Shown here: positions 57,090 through 64,000 of the stretch, in pieces | How the letters are laid out: each line of letters opens with the position of its first letter | How positions within the stretch are numbered: the first letter of the stretch is position 1 | Source: Sphingomonas montana | Lineage (GTDB): Bacteria; Pseudomonadota; Alphaproteobacteria; Sphingomonadales; Sphingomonadaceae | DNA: 64,000 bases | Assembly: GCF_001956315.1 (NCBI RefSeq) | Contig: NZ_KV887144.1 | Coordinates: 139,272-203,271 of the forward strand | Direction: 5' to 3' | Notes under the pieces: model-generated | Databases searched by the model: none | What the model saw: only the letters and a program-made list of their open reading frames with translations | What the model was told of the DNA's origin: nothing | Made by a program: the position numbers and the translations under genes

Positions 57090-57835
57090 AGGGTGTCCCG
57101 GCCGTAGCGGAGCCCCTGTCCGGGCCGGTCGACGATCGGTCGGGCCGGTCCGGCCGTCCACGCCACGTCGCGATCATCATGGACGGCAACGGGCGCTGGG
57201 CCAAGAAGCGGCTGCTGCCGCGGATCGCCGGCCACCGGGCGGGAGCCGAGGCGTTGCGTCGCACGATCCGGGCCGCTGGTCAGCTGGGGATCGAGGTCCT
57301 GACGCTCTACGCCTTCTCGTCCGAGAACTGGCGCCGACCGGCCAGCGAGATCGCCGACCTGATGGGGCTGCTGCGCCATTATATCCGTGCCGAAATCGCG
57401 GAGATTGCCGAGGCTGGTATCCGGCTGCGGATCATCGGCGATTACCGGCGTTTCGAACCCGATGTGGTGACGCTGATCGATGATGCGGTGATGCGGACGG
57501 CCGGCAACAGCGGGACGACGCTGGTAATCGCGCTCAACTACGGCGCGCAGGACGAGATTGTCCGCGCCGTCCGGGCGATCGCCGCCGAGGGGCTGGATCC
57601 GGCTGCCATCGACGTGGACACGATCGGCGCAAGGCTCGATACCGCGGACCTGCCGCCGCTTGATCTGCTGATCCGCACGTCCGGCGAACGGCGGCTGTCA
57701 AACTTCCTGCTCTGGCAGGCGGCCTATGCCGAACTGCTGTTCGTCGACACGTTGTGGCCGGATTTCGATGCTGCGGCGCTGACCGCGGCGGTCAACGACT
57801 TCGTGACGCGCGAACGGCGGTACGGCGGCCTGTGA
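57086..57835 (+). CDS. uppS: Di-trans,poly-cis-undecaprenyl-diphosphate synthase
   Basis: A 249-residue cis-prenyltransferase that makes the C55 carrier for peptidoglycan and O-chain/EPS units. [16 protein letters not shown] carries the catalytic aspartate; [47 protein letters not shown] and [17 protein letters not shown] follow. The GTG start at 57086 overlaps the frr stop. The N-terminal 26 residues are less conserved, so a later start is possible. Confidence 0.95.
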   Translation: MKGVPAVAEPLSGPVDDRSGRSGRPRHVAIIMDGNGRWAKKRLLPRIAGHRAGAEALRRTIRAAGQLGIEVLTLYAFSSENWRRPASEIADLMGLLRHYIRAEIAEIAEAGIRLRIIGDYRRFEPDVVTLIDDAVMRTAGNSGTTLVIALNYGAQDEIVRAVRAIAAEGLDPAAIDVDTIGARLDTADLPPLDLLIRTSGERRLSNFLLWQAAYAELLFVDTLWPDFDAAALTAAVNDFVTRERRYGGL

Positions 57836-57845
57836 CAGTCATTCC

Positions 57846-58643
57846 GTGGTAGTCGTTCCGGGCCAGACGCCCGCTCGGCGTCGATCCGATCTTGCGACCC
57901 GAGCGCTTGCCGGCGCGGCCATGATCCTGGTCGCGGTCGTCGCGCTGTGGCTGGGTGGAACGGCGTTCTGGCTGCTGTCCAGTGCAGCGGCGGCGCTGAT
58001 GCTGGCGGAATGGGCCGGTCTGATGCGAAGTTCGTCGCGGCGGATCCTGCTGGCGCTGGCGCTGTTCGCCGGACCGATGCTGTTCCTGATGCCCGCGCTG
58101 GGCGGGCCGGGGCGCGATGCCGTCGCCTTGCTGGTCGCCGCGGCACTGCTCGTCATGGTCATCGGCAATTCCGGCCGGCTCGGGGTGGGGCTGCTCTATG
58201 CCGGCCTGCCCACGGCGGGGCTGATGTTCCTGCGCGATCAATCGAACGGCGTCGGCTGGACGCTGTGGACGCTGGCCGTGGTATGGGCGACCGATATCGG
58301 GGCGTATTTTGCAGGCCGGGCGATCGGCGGGCGCAAGCTGGCGCCGCGGCTCAGCCCGAACAAGACCTGGGCCGGGCTGTTCGGTGGAATGGCCGGTGCG
58401 CTCCTGGTCGGCGGGCTGATCGCCTGGATTACCGGGCTGCCGACCGCCTGTCTCCTGCTCGGCCCGCCGCTGGCGGTGCTGGCGCAGATCGGAGACCTAT
58501 TCGAGAGCTGGCTCAAACGTCGCGCCGGGGTGAAGGACAGCGGGCGGCTGCTGCCGGGGCATGGCGGCGCGCTCGACCGGCTGGACGGTGTCGTGCCGGT
58601 CGCGGTGCTGGTGTCCGGGCTCGTCGCAGGTGGCGTGCTATGA
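57846..58643 (+). CDS. cdsA: Phosphatidate cytidylyltransferase
   Basis: A 265-residue membrane enzyme that makes CDP-diacylglycerol, the substrate of pssA found elsewhere in this window. The CdsA signature is complete: SWLKRRAGVKDSGRLLPGHG and the following GALDRLD. WATDIGAYFAGRAIGG and PRLSPNKTWAGLFGG are also conserved. About seven hydrophobic segments. The GTG start at 57846 is 10 bp after uppS; the stop overlaps dxr (ATGA). Confidence 0.95.
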   Translation: MVVVPGQTPARRRSDLATRALAGAAMILVAVVALWLGGTAFWLLSSAAAALMLAEWAGLMRSSSRRILLALALFAGPMLFLMPALGGPGRDAVALLVAAALLVMVIGNSGRLGVGLLYAGLPTAGLMFLRDQSNGVGWTLWTLAVVWATDIGAYFAGRAIGGRKLAPRLSPNKTWAGLFGGMAGALLVGGLIAWITGLPTACLLLGPPLAVLAQIGDLFESWLKRRAGVKDSGRLLPGHGGALDRLDGVVPVAVLVSGLVAGGVL

Positions 58644-59800
58644 CGGTTCGGACGGTCACGGTCCTGGGGGCGACCGGGTCGGTCGGGCGATCGACGCTCG
58701 ACCTGATCGAACGTACGCCCGATGCGTATAATGTCTTGGCACTGACCGCGCACCGCGATGTCGCGGGTCTGGCGGCGGCGGCGATCAGGACGGGTGCCGA
58801 ACTGGCGGTGATTGCCGATCCGGATCAGGCGGGGGCTTTGGCGGCTGCACTGGCCGGGACGGGGATCACCTCTGCTGCCGGGCCGGATGCGGTACGCGAT
58901 GCCGCGGCGCTGGGCGCGGACTGGACGATGGCGGCCATTGTCGGATGCGCCGGTCTGGTGCCCGTCATGGCCGCGATCGGCGCAGGCCGGACGGTGGCAC
59001 TGGCCAACAAGGAAGCGCTCGTTTCCGCCGGCGACCTGATGATCCGCGCGACCGGGCGGAGCGGCGCAACGCTGCTGCCCGTCGACTCCGAGCATAATGC
59101 GATCTTCCAGTGCCTGGCGGGCAGCCGCATTGAACGGGTCCGCCGCATCCTGCTGACCGCGAGCGGCGGACCGTTCCGCACCGCGTCGCTGGACAGGATG
59201 CGGACCGTCACGCCGACGGAGGCCGTGCGCCATCCGAACTGGTCGATGGGCGCGAAGATCTCGATCGATTCGGCGACCATGATGAACAAGGGGCTCGAAC
59301 TGATCGAGGCCCACCACCTGTTCCCGGTGGGGTCCGACCGGATCGAGATCGTCGTCCATCCACAATCGATCATCCATTCGATGGTCGAATATGTCGACGG
59401 ATCCACGCTCGCGCAGCTGGGTATGCCGGACATGCGGACGCCGATCGCGCACGCGCTCGCCTGGCCCGACCGGATGGACGGACCGTCGGCACCGTTGGAT
59501 TTCGCAACGCTCGGCCGGCTGGATTTCGAATCGCCCGATCCCGAACGATTCCCTGCGCTCCGGCTTGCCCGCGACGCGGTTACGGCCGGCGGCGGTCGGC
59601 CGGCGATCCTGAACGCGGCGAACGAGGTCGCGGTCTCGGCATTTCTCGCGTCGCGGATCGGTTTCCTCGACATTGCCGCAATCGTCGGCAAAGTGCTTGC
59701 ACGCTATGACCCGCCGGTCCCGGTGGCGATTGACGACGTCCTGGCGATCGATGGCGAGGCGCGGCGGGTGGCCGCCATCGTGATGGCGGAAATGGCGTGA
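58640..59800 (+). CDS. dxr: 1-deoxy-D-xylulose-5-phosphate reductoisomerase
   Basis: A 386-residue enzyme of the MEP isoprenoid pathway. NADPH loop TVLGATGSVGRSTLDLIE (residues 8-25), ALANKEALVSAGDLMI, the metal-binding LLPVDSEHNAIFQCL, ASGGPFRTASLDRM, HPNWSMGAKISIDSATMMNK and ILNAANEVAVSAFL. ATG 58640 overlaps the cdsA stop. It supplies isoprenoid precursors that uppS, three genes upstream in the same block, uses. Confidence 0.97.
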   Translation: MTVRTVTVLGATGSVGRSTLDLIERTPDAYNVLALTAHRDVAGLAAAAIRTGAELAVIADPDQAGALAAALAGTGITSAAGPDAVRDAAALGADWTMAAIVGCAGLVPVMAAIGAGRTVALANKEALVSAGDLMIRATGRSGATLLPVDSEHNAIFQCLAGSRIERVRRILLTASGGPFRTASLDRMRTVTPTEAVRHPNWSMGAKISIDSATMMNKGLELIEAHHLFPVGSDRIEIVVHPQSIIHSMVEYVDGSTLAQLGMPDMRTPIAHALAWPDRMDGPSAPLDFATLGRLDFESPDPERFPALRLARDAVTAGGGRPAILNAANEVAVSAFLASRIGFLDIAAIVGKVLARYDPPVPVAIDDVLAIDGEARRVAAIVMAEMA

Positions 59801-59816
59801 TTAAGGAAATGGCGGC

Positions 59817-60950
59817 GTGATCGAAACCCCCGGTGTCGTGATGACGGTCCTGAGCTTTTTCCTCGTCATCGGGCCGCTCATCTTCATTCACGAAATGGGG
59901 CATTACCTTGCGGGTCGCGCGTTCGGGGTAAAGGCGGACGCTTTCTCGATCGGCTTCGGGCGCGAGCTGGTCGGCTGGACCGACACGCGCGGCACCCGCT
60001 GGCGCGTCGCCTGGCTGCCTCTGGGTGGCTATGTGAAGTTCGCGGGCGACATGAACCCGGCCAGCGTGCCGACCGCCGACTGGCTGGCATTGCCGCCCGA
60101 GGAGCGCGCACGCACCTTCCAGGCGAAACCCGTGTGGCAACGTTTCCTGATCGTGGCGGCCGGGCCGGCGATCAACTTCGCGCTCGCCATCCTGATCTTC
60201 ATGTCGATCTTCGCCATCGTGGGCGAAGGGCGGACCCCGTCGACGGTCGCGGCGGTGATGCCGGGGTCGGCCGCGCAGCAGGCGGGGATCCGCGCGGGGG
60301 ACCGGATCACAATGATCGCAGGGCAGGGTGTGTACCGGTTCGAGGACATCGGCGATATCGTCCGCCACCGGGCGGGCGAACCCGTGCGGCTCGACGTCTA
60401 TCGCGGCCAGCAGAAACTGCACCTGACGGCGACACCGGCCACCGACCTGCAACGCGACCGGTTCGGCAACGAATTCCGGATTGGCATGCTGGGGATCGCA
60501 GCGGGGCGCCAGGTCACGGTGCCGCTGGCGTTCGCCGAACTGCCCGGTGCCGCGCTCCGTCAGACCGTGCTGATGACGCGGACGATGGTCGATACGCTGT
60601 GGCAGATCGTGTCCGGCCGGCGATCGGTCCGGGAACTGGGCGGACCGTTGCAGATCGCGCGCCTGTCCGGGCAGGTCGCGACGTTGGGCTGGCTGGATTT
60701 CGTCTACTTCATGGCCGCGATCTCCATTAATCTGGGATTCATGAACCTTCTTCCAATCCCCATGCTGGATGGCGGCCATCTGTTCTTCTACGCGATCGAA
60801 GCGGTGCGGCGGAAACCGCTTGCCCCGGTCGCGCAGGAATGGGCGTTCCGGTCCGGGCTTGTGCTGTTGTTGGGTTTCATGGTGTTCGTGACGGTCAATG
60901 ATCTGGGCTCTTTCGGATTGTGGCGGCGGCTTGCCGGGTTGATCGGCTGA
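59817..60950 (+). CDS. rseP: RIP metalloprotease RseP (site-2 protease)
   Basis: A 377-residue inner-membrane zinc protease that cleaves membrane anti-sigma factors or signal peptides. The zinc motif IFIHEMGHYLAGRAFGVKAD (His25, Glu26, His29) is in TM1. FSIGFGRELVGWTD follows; one PDZ domain spans about residues 125-200 (SAAQQAGIRAGDRITMIAG), fewer than the two of E. coli RseP. NLLPIPMLDGGHLFFYAIEA carries the third zinc ligand. It starts at GTG 59817. Confidence 0.95.
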   Translation: MIETPGVVMTVLSFFLVIGPLIFIHEMGHYLAGRAFGVKADAFSIGFGRELVGWTDTRGTRWRVAWLPLGGYVKFAGDMNPASVPTADWLALPPEERARTFQAKPVWQRFLIVAAGPAINFALAILIFMSIFAIVGEGRTPSTVAAVMPGSAAQQAGIRAGDRITMIAGQGVYRFEDIGDIVRHRAGEPVRLDVYRGQQKLHLTATPATDLQRDRFGNEFRIGMLGIAAGRQVTVPLAFAELPGAALRQTVLMTRTMVDTLWQIVSGRRSVRELGGPLQIARLSGQVATLGWLDFVYFMAAISINLGFMNLLPIPMLDGGHLFFYAIEAVRRKPLAPVAQEWAFRSGLVLLLGFMVFVTVNDLGSFGLWRRLAGLIG

Positions 60951-61028
60951 TCCTGATAGGGCAGGGCAGCAACATGGCGTTACCTCGCGGGGGCAGGGGC
61001 GACACATCCTTATCGAGGGCGGGTTTGC

Positions 61029-63710
61029 GTGACGGTGATTAAGACCAATTTCGGACGACGGGCTGCGTCCGGGTTCCTGCTCGGCAGCATTCTGAGCGGG
61101 ACCGCTTCGCTGGCCGGCGCGCAGACTGCGACCCCGGCCGGTCCGCGCGTGCCCCCCACCGTGCAGCCTACCCCCGGGGCCGCCGGCGCGACACCCGCCG
61201 CGGTCAGCCTGGCGCCGACCCGCATGATCCGGACGCTGACCGTCACGGGCGCGCAGCGGCTGGAGCCGGAGACGGTCCGGTCCTACGTCAAGCTGCGCGT
61301 GGGCGAGACCTATACGACCGAACAGCTCGATCAGGCGATCAAGGACCTGTATGCGACCCAGCTGTTTGCCGATGCGCAGATTGTCGGCGCCGAAACGGGC
61401 GATATCGTCCTGCAGGTGCGCGAAAATCCGGTCATCAACCGCATCGTGTTCGAAGGGAACAAGCGGCTGAAGGAAGACAAGATCCGGCCGGAGGTCAAGC
61501 TCGCCCCCCGGCAGATCTTCACGCGCGAGGCGGCGCGCGCCGACGTCGCGCGGATCATCGAACTCTATCGCCGCCAGGGGCGGTTCGCCGCCACGGTCGA
61601 ACCCAAAATGGTGCAGCTCGACCAGAACCGCGTCGATGTGGTGTTCGAAATCACCGAAGGGGCCAAGTCCAAGGTCCGCCAGATCAACATTATCGGCAAC
61701 GAGAAATTCTCGGACGGCGACCTGCGCGGTGAAATGGCGACCAAGCAGTCGCGTTTCTATCGCTTCTTCTCGTCGGGCGACAGCTACGACCCCGACAAGC
61801 TGTCGTACGACCAGCAGAAGATGCGGCAATTCTACCTGACCAACGGCTATGCGGATTTCCGCGTGGTGTCGGCAGTGGCGGAGCTGACGCCGGACAAGCG
61901 CGACTTCATCGTGACCTACGTCGTGGAGGAAGGGGATCGTTACAAGTTCGGCGATGTCGACCTGGAAAGCGACATCCGCGACGTGAAGGCGGATACGTTC
62001 CGCTACCTCGTGCCCATGAAGAAGGGCGACTGGTACAACGCCAAGCAGATCGAGGACACGGTCGACGCGATTACGGAGACCACCGGACTGCTGGGCTTCA
62101 CCCCCGACGTCCGACCGGATTTCCGTCCGGACAAGGAGACGCTCACCATGAACGTCACCTTCAAGATCAACGACGCGCCGCGCGTCTATGTCGAGCGGGT
62201 CGACGTCAACGGGAACACGCTGACGCAGGACAAGGTCGTTCGCCGCGAGTTCCGGCTGGCGGAAGGCGACGCGTTCAACTCGTTCCGCGTCAAGCGTTCG
62301 CGCGACCGGATCCAGTCGCTCGGCTTCTTCCAGGACAAGTTCGAGATCGAACGCAAGCAGGGCTCCGCTCCGGACCGCGTCATTCTAGAAGCGAACGTCG
62401 TGGAGAAATCCACCGGCGAGCTGCAATTGTCGGCCGGCTATTCGAGCCTCGAGAAGTTCATCGTCGATCTGTCGATCACGCAGCGGAACTTCCGCGGCAA
62501 GGGGCAGGTGCTGCGTGCCAGCGGCAGCTACTCCACCTATTCGAAATCGGTAGAGCTCGGCTTTACCGAACCCTATCTGTTCGACCAGAATATCGCGGTC
62601 GGCGTGGACGTGTTCCGCCGCGACTTCAACTCGTTCAATTTCCAGAACAATAGCCGCAACACGACCTACCAGCAGACGACGACCGGGTTCCAGGTTCGTG
62701 CCGGCGTGCCGCTGACCGAATTCGTCCAGCTGGCGCTGCGCTACGGGTTGAGCCAGGACAATGTCACGCTCGACCGTGGGACCTTCTATACCGATCTGGA
62801 TGGCAACGGTATCAGAGGCGAGCTTCCAGGAGACACGTGCGATCCGTTGCAGGCCGGGCGCTATCTCTGCGATGCATTGGGCAAGCGGATAACTTCGTCG
62901 GTCGGCTACTCGTTGGTTTACAGCACGCTCAACAACTCGATCCGCCCGACCGGCGGTCAGCGCGTCATCTTCTCGCAGGATTTTGCCGGGCTCGGCGGTA
63001 GCGTGAAATATATCAAGACTAAGATCGACGCCGATAAATATTGGGGGCTTGGCTCCGGCTTCGTTTTCTCACTGGGTCTCGAGGGTGGGTATATCTACTC
63101 CTACGACAAGAGCCGCGGCGAAGGCGTCGACAAGGTCCGGCTGGTCGATCGCTGGTTCCTGGGCCAGCCCCAGCTGCGCGGGTTCGACATCCGCGGCGTC
63201 GGGCCGCGGGTGCAGCGTATCCCGTATAACGCGGACGGTACGCTTAACACCACGATCGCACGCAACCAGATCCAGGATGATGCGATCGGCGGGCGGGTCT
63301 ATTATCTGGGCCGTGCCGAACTGGAAATCCCGCTTGGCTCCGGCGCGCGCGATCTCGGCCTGCGCCCTTCGCTGTTCATGGATGCCGGTGCGGTCTTTGG
63401 CCTGACCCGGCCCAACCTGGTCGATACGCAGATCTGCGACGTACCTGCGGTCGGTACAACCCCGGCAAGGCAGCGCCTGGTCAACAGGTCCGCAGGCTGC
63501 CCGACCGGTTCGGCACCTGCCGCCGATCAGTCGGGTGCGTTCCGCGAAGTCTATCTCGGTAACAGTGCCAAGCCGCGGCTTTCCGTCGGTGCCGGCGTCA
63601 ACTGGAATTCGCCGTTCGGTCCGTTCCGGATCGATGTCGCCCGTGCGCTCCTGAAGGAACCCGGCGACGATACGAAACTTTTCACTTTCAACGTAGGGAC
63701 GCAGTTCTGA
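61029..63710 (+). CDS. bamA: Outer-membrane protein assembly factor BamA
   Basis: An 893-residue central BAM component. Signal peptide (ASGFLLGSILSGTASLAGAQ), a Pro/Ala-rich linker, five POTRA domains (first IRTLTVTGAQRLEPETVRSY, second INRIVFEGNKRLKEDKIRPE) and an Omp85 beta-barrel. The conserved L6 motif lies in PQLRGFDIRGVGPRVQRI (RGF). The end is LFTFNVGTQF with terminal Phe. GTG 61029 is the only suitable start. It is somewhat longer than E. coli BamA (810 residues). Confidence 0.97.
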   Translation: MTVIKTNFGRRAASGFLLGSILSGTASLAGAQTATPAGPRVPPTVQPTPGAAGATPAAVSLAPTRMIRTLTVTGAQRLEPETVRSYVKLRVGETYTTEQLDQAIKDLYATQLFADAQIVGAETGDIVLQVRENPVINRIVFEGNKRLKEDKIRPEVKLAPRQIFTREAARADVARIIELYRRQGRFAATVEPKMVQLDQNRVDVVFEITEGAKSKVRQINIIGNEKFSDGDLRGEMATKQSRFYRFFSSGDSYDPDKLSYDQQKMRQFYLTNGYADFRVVSAVAELTPDKRDFIVTYVVEEGDRYKFGDVDLESDIRDVKADTFRYLVPMKKGDWYNAKQIEDTVDAITETTGLLGFTPDVRPDFRPDKETLTMNVTFKINDAPRVYVERVDVNGNTLTQDKVVRREFRLAEGDAFNSFRVKRSRDRIQSLGFFQDKFEIERKQGSAPDRVILEANVVEKSTGELQLSAGYSSLEKFIVDLSITQRNFRGKGQVLRASGSYSTYSKSVELGFTEPYLFDQNIAVGVDVFRRDFNSFNFQNNSRNTTYQQTTTGFQVRAGVPLTEFVQLALRYGLSQDNVTLDRGTFYTDLDGNGIRGELPGDTCDPLQAGRYLCDALGKRITSSVGYSLVYSTLNNSIRPTGGQRVIFSQDFAGLGGSVKYIKTKIDADKYWGLGSGFVFSLGLEGGYIYSYDKSRGEGVDKVRLVDRWFLGQPQLRGFDIRGVGPRVQRIPYNADGTLNTTIARNQIQDDAIGGRVYYLGRAELEIPLGSGARDLGLRPSLFMDAGAVFGLTRPNLVDTQICDVPAVGTTPARQRLVNRSAGCPTGSAPAADQSGAFREVYLGNSAKPRLSVGAGVNWNSPFGPFRIDVARALLKEPGDDTKLFTFNVGTQF

Positions 63711-64000
63711 TGACCAACCGTATGAAGACCATCGCGATCGGCATGGCACTGGCGACGACCCCGCTGCTTGCGACGCAGGCCACCGCCCAAGGGCTGGGTG
63801 TCGCGTCTGCGAACCTCGAAGGCGCGCTGGGTAACTCTGCCGCGCTGCGGGCCGCCGAGGCGCAGATCCAGGCGCAGTACAAGCCGCAGATCGACGCATT
63901 CAACGCGCGCCGCACCGCGATCAGCGGCGAACTCGACCCGATGGCACGCGAAATCCAGACGCTGCAGGCCAATACGGCAACCCCGCCCGCGACTTTGCAG
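63710..64000 (+). CDS. skp: OmpH/Skp-family periplasmic chaperone (3' truncated)
   Basis: Only the first 97 residues are inside the window. A signal peptide (MKTIAIGMALATTPLLATQA, cleaved around TAQG) is followed by LGVASANLEGALGNSAALRA and a coiled-coil start (QAQYKPQIDAFNARRTAISG), as in Skp. ATG 63710 overlaps the bamA stop by one base; bamA-skp is the standard arrangement. The window ends mid-gene, so this is not evidence of a broken gene. Confidence 0.9.
   Translation, partial: MTNRMKTIAIGMALATTPLLATQATAQGLGVASANLEGALGNSAALRAAEAQIQAQYKPQIDAFNARRTAISGELDPMAREIQTLQANTATPPATLQ

Noticed and set aside
59580-61829. A 749-codon open frame on the minus strand
   Set aside because: Antisense to the end of dxr, all of rseP and the start of bamA, which are certain genes.

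Overview
This 64 kb window looks like a stretch of chromosome from a GC-rich alphaproteobacterium of the order Sphingomonadales, most likely Sphingomonas or a close relative. The evidence is the XrtA (exosortase A) exopolysaccharide cluster, the ChvG-ChvI / HprK / RapZ / EIIA / HPr run, the purN-purM / DUF2066 / hdaA / ppk / ppx neighbourhood, and short palindromic intergenic elements of a kind familiar from sphingomonads. I identify 58 protein genes, two of them cut by the window edges. I see no rRNA, tRNA, CRISPR array, prophage, transposase or integrase.

Region 1 (1-14338, + strand) is an exosortase-A/EPS locus. In order it holds a PLP-dependent decarboxylase (5' end missing), a Wza-like export lipoprotein, a Wzz-like chain-length protein, a tyrosine autokinase, an outer-membrane beta-barrel, an ExeA-like ATPase, a polysaccharide deacetylase, a large hairpin, a FemAB-like transferase, a glycosyltransferase, exosortase A fused to EpsI, an asparagine-synthase-like amidotransferase and a queuosine-precursor transporter. 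The first half would make, trim and export a polysaccharide. XrtA would process PEP-CTERM proteins, but no PEP-CTERM substrate is encoded here.

Region 2 (14313-30301) is housekeeping: truA-fmt facing recR-def-rmuC, a TrmH-family methyltransferase, a six-gene minus-strand signalling operon (chvI, chvG, hprK, rapZ, EIIA, HPr) with translationally coupled junctions, a gene-poor stretch of about 760 bp, then an M28 peptidase, guaB, an RsmB-like methyltransferase and a TPR protein.

Region 3 (30302-46937) carries the outer-membrane biogenesis operon lptD-surA-pdxA-rsmA facing pepA-holC-ndk, then purM-purN plus an orphan membrane protein, and DUF2066-hdaA-ppk1-ppx.

Region 4 (46938-53551) holds a Kef-type antiporter, a GNAT/carbon-nitrogen hydrolase fusion, icd, and the phosphatidylethanolamine genes psd-pssA.

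Region 5 (53586-64000) is the classical rpsB-tsf-pyrH-frr-uppS-cdsA-dxr-rseP-bamA-skp block; skp runs off the end.

I did not find a convincingly new multi-gene system. The items most worth a second look are the nitrogen chemistry built into the XrtA locus, the distinct palindromic elements in several intergenic gaps (three of them between convergent genes), the degenerate P-loop of HdaA, the missing conventional start of pdxA, a small membrane protein opposite pssA, and the candidate leader RNA of rpsB.
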